Made by a program: the position numbers and the translations under genes. DNA of 64,000 nucleotides from CBDAQA01 sp965247815 (GTDB lineage: Bacteria; Planctomycetota; Phycisphaerae; Tepidisphaerales; Tepidisphaeraceae): the NCBI GenBank assembly GCA_965247815.1, contig CBDFHW010000007.1, positions 1-64,000 on the forward strand. The letters run 5' to 3'. Positions 9,048 through 17,554 of the stretch are shown here, in pieces (position 1 is the first letter of the stretch; each line of letters starts with the position of its first letter). The notes under the pieces are model-generated. The model was not told where the DNA came from. It saw only the letters and a list, made by a program, of their open reading frames with translations, and searched no databases.

Positions 9048-10259
9048 TCACTTGCGCCGCATTCCGAGAATTGAAACGAAGAAACTGGACCAGATCGTTT
9101 GGAACCCGAGCGCGAACAGCGTCACGCCGGGCACGACCCACCTCATGGTCCGAGCGTAGTTCAATTGACCGAAACCGGCCCGCGACCATATCACAACTGC
9201 AGACACCAGCAGCATTCCGCCCATAAGGCAGGCGAGCGAACCGCTGGCGATCCCCCGTTCGAGCGTGAGCACTGCGAAAAAGCGGTTCAGCCGTTCGTCC
9301 TCGGGCATCAGTTTTTCACTGACCGCAAACACCTTGGTGAAGACGGCAAAAAAAATGGACTGATACCCCACGATCAACGCCAGACTCGCGAGCAGGAGTG
9401 TGTGCGCGTCGAGCGAGGCGCCGAAAACCTTCATCCCCGGCATGGCCAAGGCGTAGCCGAGCAATCCGACCAGGACCAGCGCGACGCCAGGGAAAAAAAA
9501 AAGCCACCGCGGGCTATACAGCAAGTAAAACCGCAGCGTATGCCAACCGTCGCGAAACGTTTTCAGGTGCGGGGCGTGGGCCTTTCGCCCGTCGGGATGC
9601 AGGGTGATTGGAACTTCGCCCACCTTGCCGCCGTACAGGCTCGATTTGATGATCATCTCGGTGGCGAATTCCATGCCGGTGCATCGTTGGTCGAGCTTAA
9701 CGTACCAGACCTTGGTGAAGGCCCGCATGCCGCAGTAGACGTCGTGGATCGGTGCACCGAACCACCACCGGGCCATGATCGAAAACATCGGATTGCCCCA
9801 CCACCGGTGCAGGAAAGGCATCGCGCCCGGCGCGACAGTACCGCCTCCCCACGGCAGCCGGCATCCCTGCACGATGTCAAAGCCCTCGCGCAGCTTCGTT
9901 AGAAACTTCGGGATCTCGCCGAAGTCGTAACTGTCATCGGCGTCGCCCATCAGGACATATTTTCCCCGTGCGGCATTGATGCCGCCCATCAGCGCGCTGC
10001 CGTACCCTTTTTCTTTCACCCGAACCAATCGCGCCCCGAGATCTTCCGCGATCTGCTGTGAGCCGTCGGTGCTTCCGTTGTCGGCGACGATAATCTCCGC
10101 ACGGTCGCCAAGGCTCGCCAGCGCGGCCTGTGCCTTGCGAAAGCACGTCGCGAGCGTATCCGCCTCGTTCAGGCACGGCATGACCACCGAAAGTTCTATC
10201 GCCGTCGGCACCGGCGACTCGATGCCGACCGTTTCTGCCGCGATCATCTCATTGGTCAT
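9048..10259 (-). CDS. Membrane-anchored family 2 glycosyltransferase (dolichyl/polyprenyl-phosphate sugar synthase type)
   Basis: The N-terminal ~240 residues form a GT-A domain: LSVVMPCLNEADTL, VADNGSTDGS, and GKYVLMGDADDSYDF carrying the DxD-like metal site. The second half holds about four hydrophobic helices (for example RWLFFFPGVALVLVGLLGYAL and LTLERGIASGSLACLMGGML), placing the active site on the cytoplasmic membrane face. This layout is typical of enzymes that load a sugar onto a polyprenyl phosphate. The total length of 403 residues is normal. It is the first gene of a pair with the methyltransferase. The donor sugar is unknown. Confidence 0.88.
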   Translation of the reverse strand: MTNEMIAAETVGIESPVPTAIELSVVMPCLNEADTLATCFRKAQAALASLGDRAEIIVADNGSTDGSQQIAEDLGARLVRVKEKGYGSALMGGINAARGKYVLMGDADDSYDFGEIPKFLTKLREGFDIVQGCRLPWGGGTVAPGAMPFLHRWWGNPMFSIMARWWFGAPIHDVYCGMRAFTKVWYVKLDQRCTGMEFATEMIIKSSLYGGKVGEVPITLHPDGRKAHAPHLKTFRDGWHTLRFYLLYSPRWLFFFPGVALVLVGLLGYALAMPGMKVFGASLDAHTLLLASLALIVGYQSIFFAVFTKVFAVSEKLMPEDERLNRFFAVLTLERGIASGSLACLMGGMLLVSAVVIWSRAGFGQLNYARTMRWVVPGVTLFALGFQTIWSSFFVSILGMRRK

Positions 10260-10372
10260 TTTATTTCAGTCGAAAGATGAGATCCCATTTCAAATCTGAA
10301 TCCTATCACAAACCTCTTTCAGTCATAGGCCGCCACGCGGATGTGCCAACAGCCGCTGTGAATGTGCTACTT

Positions 10373-12511
10373 TCAACTCGCAACCGGGCTGGCGGTCCGC
10401 GACGGTGAACCACCCGGGCTGGTCTTACGCGCGAGTCGCCAGCCCGCCGAGGCGAGGATCACCACCGTGCACCCGAGCATCACGACCAGCAGGACTCCCG
10501 TAATCGTGCTGCTGCGGAGCAGCGCCCAGTCGGCGTCGATCTTCGCGGTCTTGGCAGTCAGTGTTCGAATCGTCTCGACTTTCCCGGTCAGGATTTCGAC
10601 CGCGGCCGTGCTCGTGGTCGTCATCACGACGGCCATGGGAACCAGCGTCACCCAGAGATATTTTTCTTTCCCCTCGTTGGCCAGGTAAACCGACACCACC
10701 GCCAGCGCGATGACCGCCAGCATCTGGTTCGCCACGCCGAACATGGCCCAGATGGCGGCAAAATCACCGGAGTTAATGAAGTATGCCCACCCTCCGACGA
10801 TCGCCGCGGTGCTGATCATCGCGGCCGGCCACCACTTTGTATCGGCACATTTCGGGTGAATCGCTTTGCCCAGCAGTTCCTGCAAAAGAAATCGTCCGAT
10901 TCGCGTCCCGGCGTCGATCGTCGTCAGGATGAACAGCGCCTCGAACATGATCGCGAAGTGGTACCAGTATTTCCAAAACCAGTCCGCCCCGCCCCACGTG
11001 GCACCACCGACCCGCCGCAGCGATTCGTCGAACACCTTGGCCATGCCGACCGCAAGCGTGACACCCCCGCCGGTGCGGCCGCGGAGCGACTCCTGCGTCA
11101 GCCGTTCGTAGTCGCCGACGTGCTCGATCCCCCCGCCGGGAATCATCAAGATGCGGTCGTGATAGGTCGGCATCACGGCCAGATCGGTGTTCATCGCATA
11201 AAAGTCGCCGACCGGAAGCGTCGCAGCCGCAATGATCGCGACCACCCCGACAAGCCCCTCGATCAGCATCGCGCCATACCCGATCGCCCGGGCGTCGGAT
11301 TCGCGCCGGAGCATCTTGGAAGTGGTTCCGCTGCTGACCAGCGAATGAAACCCGCTGATCGCCCCGCACATAATAGTGATGAATAGAAACGGAAAGATCT
11401 TGCCAGCAACCGCCGGACCGCCGTTGATGAAGACGCGATTGATCGGCGGGGCGCTCAGCTTGGGATTAGCGACGATCACCCCGAGTACCAGCAGACCGAT
11501 CGTGCCGATCTTAAGAAAGCTGCTCAAATAATCGCGAGGAACGAGCAGAACCCACACGGGCAGCACTGCGGCAACAAACCCGTAGATCGCCATCGCCCAG
11601 AGGACGCTGGTCTGTGAAAGATTGAGGCCATCGCCGATCTGATGGTGCGCAACCCACCCGCCGGCAACGGTCGCCGCCAGCGTCAGCGCCCCGCCGATGA
11701 CCGACGCTTCAATGACTCGGCCTTTTCGAAGCCTGTACATATAAAGCCCGACGAACAGCGCGATAGGAATCGTGCAGGCGATTGTAAAAATACCCCACGC
11801 GCTGCCGGGCACGATCCGGACCGTGTCCGGCGTCAGCACTCCTGTGACAACTTTATTATGCGATCCATTGCCGTTAAAACGACTCGTTCGCAGATCAAAT
11901 TGTTCTTCGAGCGGCATGCGTGACTTGCCGTCGTTCCAGACCAACTCGCTGCCGGCGGGGATGTGCTGCGTGTTGCCGGCGACGAGCCGAAAACTGTCGG
12001 GCATGACCAGCCTGCTACCGGGCGGAAATTTCACTTCTTCCCCGCCCAATGCTTTCACGACCACTTTCCCGAGCCCCGCGAGTGCGATCACCAGGATGAA
12101 CAAAATCGCGACCATGGCCGCCGTGCCCGCGACCTTGCCCACGTCGCTGAAGGCAATCTGCGCCAGTGACCGCCCGCCCCGGCGGGTGCTCGCGGCTAGC
12201 ACCAGGAAATCCTGCACCGCCCCCGCAAAGCAGACGCCGACGACGATCCACAACAACCCGGGCAGATAGCCGAACTGCACCGCGAGCACCGGCCCGATGA
12301 GCGGGCCCGCCCCGCTGATGGCCGCGAAATGGTGCCCGAACAGCACCCATTTGTTCGTCGGATAGTAATTGCTGCCGTCGTCCAGCGTCACCGCCGGCGT
12401 GACCCGCAGGTCGTTCAAGGTCGCAACCCTTGCGGCAAGAAACGCGCTGTAATATCGGTACGCGATCGCCATCGCGCACAGAACGCCGATCATCAAAGGC
12501 ATCGCCGACAT
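10373..12511 (-). CDS. cstA: Carbon starvation protein A (peptide/pyruvate transporter family)
   Basis: This 712-residue polytopic inner-membrane protein of the CstA family imports peptides or pyruvate in characterised members. Family landmarks include TNKWVLFGHHFAAISGAGPLIGP near residue 55, VQDFLVLAASTRRGGRSL, the FLFITIMCGAISGFHSLVSSGTTSKML block in the middle, and GVANQMLAVIAL near the C terminus. A hydrophilic ~65-residue stretch (about 160-225) between the early helices looks like a larger periplasmic loop than in E. coli. Its 5' end faces the D-2-hydroxyacid dehydrogenase gene, with a 171-bp divergent intergenic region. No CRP-like site is evident there. Confidence 0.93.
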   Translation of the reverse strand: MSAMPLMIGVLCAMAIAYRYYSAFLAARVATLNDLRVTPAVTLDDGSNYYPTNKWVLFGHHFAAISGAGPLIGPVLAVQFGYLPGLLWIVVGVCFAGAVQDFLVLAASTRRGGRSLAQIAFSDVGKVAGTAAMVAILFILVIALAGLGKVVVKALGGEEVKFPPGSRLVMPDSFRLVAGNTQHIPAGSELVWNDGKSRMPLEEQFDLRTSRFNGNGSHNKVVTGVLTPDTVRIVPGSAWGIFTIACTIPIALFVGLYMYRLRKGRVIEASVIGGALTLAATVAGGWVAHHQIGDGLNLSQTSVLWAMAIYGFVAAVLPVWVLLVPRDYLSSFLKIGTIGLLVLGVIVANPKLSAPPINRVFINGGPAVAGKIFPFLFITIMCGAISGFHSLVSSGTTSKMLRRESDARAIGYGAMLIEGLVGVVAIIAAATLPVGDFYAMNTDLAVMPTYHDRILMIPGGGIEHVGDYERLTQESLRGRTGGGVTLAVGMAKVFDESLRRVGGATWGGADWFWKYWYHFAIMFEALFILTTIDAGTRIGRFLLQELLGKAIHPKCADTKWWPAAMISTAAIVGGWAYFINSGDFAAIWAMFGVANQMLAVIALAVVSVYLANEGKEKYLWVTLVPMAVVMTTTSTAAVEILTGKVETIRTLTAKTAKIDADWALLRSSTITGVLLVVMLGCTVVILASAGWRLARKTSPGGSPSRTASPVAS

Positions 12512-12682
12512 GAATGAATTGCTCCGGGTGCTCGCCGAACTGAGTCCGGGAAGAGTAAACCACAGATCAAAAAGATTTCACAGCGAAACCGCCGATCGCT
12601 AAGGCCGCCAAAGCCGCGGCTTCAAGTCGATTCATATTTCTGCACCTGTGCAATGCCGGGCACCATTGATTAACTTTCCGCG

Positions 12683-13654
12683 ATGACTTTAAAGATCTGG
12701 TGCAACTCGAAATTTCCCGATAACGCATTGAAGCTGCTGACAGAAAACCTGGGTCGGCATCAGTTGCTGTTCGCCGGGCAGTTGTCGCAATCTGTTTTGA
12801 CCCCGGGCGGGCACGACCCGCTGCTGGCCGAGGCTGATATTGCTTTCGGTCAACCAGACCCGCAGCAGGTCGCCCGGTCTCCGAAGCTCATGTGGGTGCA
12901 TCTCACCAGTGCCGGTTACACGCGATACGACACCGACGCGTTTCGCGAGGCCATGCGGTCCCGCGGCGCGATCGTGACCAATAGCTCCAGCGTATACGAC
13001 GAGCCGTGTGCCGAGCACGCGCTGGCGATGATCCTCGCACTCGCCAGGCGGTTGCCGCAGACGTTAGACGCACAGCGGACCGATCACGGGTGGGTCGACC
13101 TGCCGATCCGTGAGCAGTCGCGATTGCTCATCGGGCAATCAATTCTCATCTACGGTTTCGGCGCGATCGCGCGTCGGTTGGTCGAGATGCTGAAACCGCT
13201 GGGGCTGAAAATCACCGGCGTCCGTCGGCACCCGACCGGCGACGAAGGCGTGCCAATCGTCACCGCCGAGCAGGCCGACGAACTGCTGCCGACCACTGAT
13301 CACGTGATGAACATTCTCCCGGGCGCGCCGCACACGGATCATTTTTTCGACGCCGCACGCCTGGGTCGCCTCAACTGCTCGGCCTGCTTCTACAACATCG
13401 GCCGCGGCGCGACTGTGGACCAGGACGTGCTGCAGTCGATGTTGAACGACCGAAAGATTGCCGCCGCGTATCTCGACGTGATGACTCCAGAACCGCTGCC
13501 ACCGGGGCACCCGCTGTGGAGTACGCCGAACTGCTGGATCACGCCGCACACGGCAGGCGGGCACGACACCGAGTTCATTCGTTTGGTCGAACATTTTCTT
13601 GACAATCTCAGGCGTTTCGTCGCCCGGACCCCGGTGCGCGATCGTGTCATGTGA
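12683..13654 (+). CDS. D-isomer-specific 2-hydroxyacid dehydrogenase family protein
   Basis: This is an NAD(P)-dependent oxidoreductase of 323 residues. The nucleotide-binding fingerprint is ILIYGFGAIARRLVEML (GxGxxA type) near residue 155. The catalytic triad positions are visible: Arg in YNIGRGATVDQ, Glu in VMTPEPLPPGHPL and His in WITPHTAGGHDTEF. The N-terminal catalytic half includes MWVHLTSAGYTRYD. These features match the phosphoglycerate/glyoxylate-reductase-like branch, but the substrate cannot be fixed from motifs. It is divergent from cstA and stands alone. Confidence 0.9.
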   Translation: MTLKIWCNSKFPDNALKLLTENLGRHQLLFAGQLSQSVLTPGGHDPLLAEADIAFGQPDPQQVARSPKLMWVHLTSAGYTRYDTDAFREAMRSRGAIVTNSSSVYDEPCAEHALAMILALARRLPQTLDAQRTDHGWVDLPIREQSRLLIGQSILIYGFGAIARRLVEMLKPLGLKITGVRRHPTGDEGVPIVTAEQADELLPTTDHVMNILPGAPHTDHFFDAARLGRLNCSACFYNIGRGATVDQDVLQSMLNDRKIAAAYLDVMTPEPLPPGHPLWSTPNCWITPHTAGGHDTEFIRLVEHFLDNLRRFVARTPVRDRVM

Positions 13655-13789
13655 CCGACCGAGACGCTTCAGGTTCCACAGGATTCAATTGCGGGAAATC
13701 GAAAACTTAGGTAGTTTCCCGGGGTCGTGATTTTATCGGACTGCCGACCGACCGGCCGGGCACGTCTTTTTTGCCGGGGAGTCTGTTTT

Positions 13790-15514
13790 ATGTATCGAGC
13801 ACTCATCCCTTTGATGCTGATCGCCGTCTGCACGCTGACCGTTCTCGGTGACACGTTGACGTTAAAAGACGGCACGAGTCTTACCGGGCGCGTGATCGAC
13901 CAGGGCGACAAGTATTGGCTGAAAGACGCCGACGGAAAATCGCATTTCGTCGATAAAAATGCGGTGAAAGCCTGGGTGAAGGGGTCCGCAGCAACGCCCG
14001 AAAGTTCGACCCCTGGCCCGGCCGGGTCGTCCTTGTCGGGGTCGGCGGCATCGCCGAAGTCGCCGGTTCAATCCGTCGGTACCTACGCGACCGTGAAGCT
14101 CAAAGCCGACCACGCCGAAGCACCGGCGGTCGCGGTCAACCTCTGGCAGGCCTTCATCGACAACAAGCCTTTGGCGACCGAACTGACCGCCGCACAAACG
14201 GAGCTCAAACGCTGGCAGGAAATGGTCGAAGGCAATGCCGAGAAGGTGAACGGAAAATGGATTTGGGGTGACGAGCGCGACAAGCTTCTGAAACACGTCG
14301 TCGAACTTATCACCCAGGGTCACGAGGCGCTGGCGTCCAACCAGACGTTGACCGGCATCGCGAAATTTGAAGAGGCGGTGAAGCTCTACCCGAACAACTT
14401 CGAGGCGAATTTCGAACTGGGATATTTCAATCTGGTAAAAGGCGTCGACGGCGGTCGCAACAACGCCAAGATCGACGCGGGCATCAAATCCCTGGAAACA
14501 GCCGTCCGCCTGCAGCCTGGTTCGGCGGCAACGCTCAGCGACCTCGCCATCGGCTATTCGTTCCGTCAGAAATACGAATTGTCGGTGATGACCGCGTACA
14601 AGGCGGCCAAGATCGAAGACTCGAAAGAGATCGTCGGCAATCTGGTCAACAGCATTGCCTGGGCGCCGCCCGGCATTCAGAAAAATTCGCGGGTCAAACC
14701 GGTGATCGAAGAGGCGCTGCTGCTGGCCGCGAAATACAGCATCAGCCCGCAGGCGACGAACTGGCAGTGGTGCCGACCGACCGAGAAGGAAAAGCTCGCC
14801 CGGGGCAGCGACGACGGCGATCAGAAAGGCGGCCCCCCCGGCTTGATGGGCAACGGGACCGGGTTCTTCATCTCCGACGACGGCTACATTCTGACCAACC
14901 GCCACGTCGCCAAAGAAGGCGATTACCTCATGGTCCGGTTGGCCGACACGAGCATCAGGCTCGCCGAGCGCGTCGTCATCGACGACACGATCGACATGGC
15001 GGTCATCAAGATCAAGACCCCCAAGCCGGTGCCTTTCGTCCGGCTCGCGACTTACGACCACCCTAAGATCGGCGCGGATGTGGCCGTCTTCGGCTACCCG
15101 CTTTTCACGCTGTTCGGGATGCGAAGCAGCGTCAAGATGACCCGCGGAATCGTCACCGCCTGGGACAAGGAGAACGAGCTGTGCGACGTCACGGTCGACG
15201 CGGCGATCAACCCCGGAAACAGCGGCGGGCCGATGGTCGACCGGCACGGCAACTTGCTCGCGCTGACAGCGATGAAAACCAAGGCGTTCGACGAAAGCGT
15301 GAGCAGCTACGGGCTGGGATACAGTACTGAACGCGTCCGCGACTTCTTTGTGAAGCAGAAAGCGAAGCTCGAGGCCGCACACCTGGTCAACGGCGACGAC
15401 AATTCACCGGTTCTGACCAACGAAGACCTTGCGGTCAGGCTGACCCCGGCAACGGTCTGCATCCTGGTGTATCGCGGCACCCCGCCGACCACCGACGCCG
15501 GCGAAAAGCCTTGA
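13790..15514 (+). CDS. Exported TPR protein with trypsin-like (DegP/S1C-type) protease domain
   Basis: The start at 13790 (GGGGAG 8 nt upstream) gives 574 residues with a signal peptide (LIPLMLIAVCTLTVLG). A short N-terminal module (TLKDGTSLTGRVIDQGDKYW) resembles the SHD1-like domains of planctomycete exported proteins. The middle third has helical TPR-like repeats (ALASNQTLTGIAKFEEAV, YPNNFEANFELGYFNL). The C-terminal third is a serine protease with the full triad: His372 in TNRHVAKEG, Asp402 in DDTIDMAVIK and Ser478 in NPGNSGGPM. No PDZ domain follows. It is probably periplasmic and used for protein quality control or processing. Confidence 0.87.
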   Translation: MYRALIPLMLIAVCTLTVLGDTLTLKDGTSLTGRVIDQGDKYWLKDADGKSHFVDKNAVKAWVKGSAATPESSTPGPAGSSLSGSAASPKSPVQSVGTYATVKLKADHAEAPAVAVNLWQAFIDNKPLATELTAAQTELKRWQEMVEGNAEKVNGKWIWGDERDKLLKHVVELITQGHEALASNQTLTGIAKFEEAVKLYPNNFEANFELGYFNLVKGVDGGRNNAKIDAGIKSLETAVRLQPGSAATLSDLAIGYSFRQKYELSVMTAYKAAKIEDSKEIVGNLVNSIAWAPPGIQKNSRVKPVIEEALLLAAKYSISPQATNWQWCRPTEKEKLARGSDDGDQKGGPPGLMGNGTGFFISDDGYILTNRHVAKEGDYLMVRLADTSIRLAERVVIDDTIDMAVIKIKTPKPVPFVRLATYDHPKIGADVAVFGYPLFTLFGMRSSVKMTRGIVTAWDKENELCDVTVDAAINPGNSGGPMVDRHGNLLALTAMKTKAFDESVSSYGLGYSTERVRDFFVKQKAKLEAAHLVNGDDNSPVLTNEDLAVRLTPATVCILVYRGTPPTTDAGEKP

Positions 15515-15705
15515 CGGCTGCACACGCTCAACAATGTAGCCCGCAATAATCCTATTGGAATGCCTCGGCGTGGAAGGTCACATGCCTTGGACCACTCAAA
15601 CGGATCCCAATTCGTTCGTGCGCGCCAAGCCGATCAGGGTCTCGCTCGGCAAGAGATTTCGACGGGATCGGCCAGCGCACGTTATTTGTAGGGTAATAGA
15701 CGACA

Positions 15706-15788
15706 CCCGTTTAGCGGTCGCCGCGCAGGGGCACGAGTCGACGTGATCTCGGGCCGAAAGCGCCCCGTCGGGGCAGCCGCTAAACGGG
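15706..15788. repeat. REPIN-like palindromic repeat, copy 1
   Basis: CCCGTTTAGCGG (15706-15717) is inverted as CCGCTAAACGGG (15777-15788). The right arm also contains a local GCCCC/GGGGC hairpin. A second member with the same ends and a similar centre (GTCGAC, then GAAAGC) is at 35101-35189. The remainder of the 15515-15803 gap shows no gene. Confidence 0.75.
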
Positions 15789-15803
15789 GCGCCTAGATGC
15801 GGA

Positions 15804-16529
15804 TTACTTGCCGCCGCCCATGTCGGCGTCGATCTTCCATTGTTCGGGCGTGATAATGGTGTTGACCTTTTGAGCGCGCTGGGCAATTTGCACGCGAGTG
15901 GCTGGCACGTCTTCGGCCGCAGTCTGGTCGATGAGTTGTCTGATTCGGCCGTAGGCGGCTTGCTTTCCCGCGGTGTCGGCAGCTGCCTGCCACGTTTTGA
16001 ACGCGTCGAGGATCTGAGTCCGCTGCTGCGGGGTCGCCGCCATCTCGATCTGGCCGACTTGAGCTTGCACCTGCGCTAGCTGGACGGACGTGACCTTCAT
16101 CCGCTTCAGCTTATCGCTGTCGTGGCCGCGCAAAAGGAGCTGCGCAGCCTCGAGCGTCTTCCAGTCGTCGCCTGCGAATTCTGAACCGTTACTGTTGTAA
16201 ACCAGACGCAGTCGCCCGTCGTTAGGGTAGGCGGTCGCGCTCGCTCGATTGCCGCGAATAATGTATCCCCCGTCACGGGTCGTGCGCATGGTCCCGGTCC
16301 CGAAGTTTGAATTGGGATCGGCCATGCCGCCCTGCCGGCGGAAGCTCGGGCGCTGGTTGTTCGCCGCGGGCGCGCCGGCGTCAGTCCGGACTTTGCTCTG
16401 CTCGGCCAGCGAGTCGGTCATCACGTACCAGTGAATGATCCACCCCCCGCCGCCCAGGCAGAGCAGGATGATCGGAATGCTGAGCCACGACGGCAGCGGC
16501 CGCGGCGCGATCTCTTCGTTGGAGTCCAT
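15804..16529 (-). CDS. Unrecognised single-pass membrane protein
   Basis: This 241-residue protein is not recognised. A short acidic N terminus (MDSNEEIAPRP) is followed by one membrane helix (WLSIPIILLCLGGGGWII), then a Ser/Gly/Arg-rich stretch and a helical C-terminal half rich in Gln and Ala (VQLAQVQAQVGQIEMAAT and later), which might form coiled-coil or helical hairpins. The topology suggests that the bulk of the chain lies outside the cytoplasm. It starts 20 bp after the pseudopilin-like gene on the same strand, so the two are likely co-expressed. A link to a type II secretion or pilus-like apparatus is inferred only from that. Confidence 0.65.
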   Translation of the reverse strand: MDSNEEIAPRPLPSWLSIPIILLCLGGGGWIIHWYVMTDSLAEQSKVRTDAGAPAANNQRPSFRRQGGMADPNSNFGTGTMRTTRDGGYIIRGNRASATAYPNDGRLRLVYNSNGSEFAGDDWKTLEAAQLLLRGHDSDKLKRMKVTSVQLAQVQAQVGQIEMAATPQQRTQILDAFKTWQAAADTAGKQAAYGRIRQLIDQTAAEDVPATRVQIAQRAQKVNTIITPEQWKIDADMGGGK

Positions 16530-16549
16530 GGCAACCTGTTTGTTTTAGT

Positions 16550-17395
16550 CTAGTTCGACGACGTCGTCGCGGTCGGCACTGTATCCCACGGGTCGACCTC
16601 GTTCGAGAGCCCCTTCGGTGGCTGGTTCTCGGCGTGCCCGTCCTTATACAGGTAGTTCGAACCCAGCTTGATGCCGTGCCGGAACAGCTCGACGTGTGTC
16701 GTCACGTAGTCGGCCGGGTTGGTCGGGAAATCCCCCTGCTCCATGTAATAGTCGTCCTTGATCGACCGCTTTTCGCCCAGAACCACGACCTGCGAATCAG
16801 TCCGACCCGACGGCGGCTTGCTCGAATATTTCAGCACCTTCGCCTCGTTCTGAACCATGTGCTGGTTGAAAATGTACGAGTGAGCGGCACCCGGTTGCGG
16901 GTCGGAGGGGCAGACCATGAGCTTCGGAGTCCAATCCGTCGCCAAAGTTCCCAGCGGATCACCGGGGCCGGTCGGTGTCTCACCGGGAAGATATTGCGGG
17001 GCAGGCAATGCCGGAATCTTCGCGTACGATGCGTCTTTAATAAGCCGGTAAGGCCACCGCTGCCACGGATAGACCTCGGAACCCAGCGTCATGTACGGGT
17101 AAGGCGAGCTACCGACGGCGGCGTTGTCCGGCGTCACCATCAGCATGGACGTGTCTTGCGTGCCGTCCTGCAGCGGCCCGAGCGGGATCAAAATGCCTCT
17201 GTTGTCGTTGGAATACATCTGCATGAAGACGAACATCTGGCGTTCGTTTGACAGACATTTTACCCGCTGCCCCTGCAGCTTTGCACCGGTCAGTGCCGGC
17301 AACAGCAGGGAAATCAGCAGCGCGATGATGCCGATCACGACAAGGAGTTCCACTAACGTAAACCCGTGGTTTTGTTTTGTTTTCGTCCGTTTCAT
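16550..17395 (-). CDS. Pseudopilin-like protein with prepilin peptidase motif and H..DG C terminus
   Basis: The N terminus is a class III signal: a basic leader, then HGFTLVELLVVIGIIALLIS, cut after Gly by prepilin peptidase, followed by the hydrophobic assembly helix. The rest of the 281 residues is a beta-rich globular head. Near the C terminus FRHGIKLGSNYLYKDGHAEN has the spacing of the planctomycete 'H-X9-DG' processing-associated motif with two extra residues. Paralogues are very numerous in planctomycetes and their role is mostly unknown. It is the first gene of a pair with the membrane protein downstream. Confidence 0.87.
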   Translation of the reverse strand: MKRTKTKQNHGFTLVELLVVIGIIALLISLLLPALTGAKLQGQRVKCLSNERQMFVFMQMYSNDNRGILIPLGPLQDGTQDTSMLMVTPDNAAVGSSPYPYMTLGSEVYPWQRWPYRLIKDASYAKIPALPAPQYLPGETPTGPGDPLGTLATDWTPKLMVCPSDPQPGAAHSYIFNQHMVQNEAKVLKYSSKPPSGRTDSQVVVLGEKRSIKDDYYMEQGDFPTNPADYVTTHVELFRHGIKLGSNYLYKDGHAENQPPKGLSNEVDPWDTVPTATTSSN

Positions 17396-17554
17396 GCGTT
17401 CCTCTCGAATGCAGCGATGTAACCGTCTGCCGTTGGTAATACGCGTTAGCCCCGAAACTGTTGCGGGGGTTTGCCGGTTTAACTCGCCCGCCCCTTCGCT
17501 ACCATGCGCGGCTGAGAACCAATCAACGTCGACGGTCGGCCAGCCCGGACGCGA

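Noticed and set aside
13862..15382. 506-codon open frame on the minus strand
   Set aside because: It lies opposite the TPR/protease gene, which has a full triad and signal peptide. The composition (Arg, Val and Phe-rich, no motifs) is that of an antisense frame in G+C-rich DNA.
15555..15746. 63-codon ORF between the protease and the next gene
   Set aside because: Runs into the REPIN-like element, has no ribosome-binding site and no recognisable sequence.
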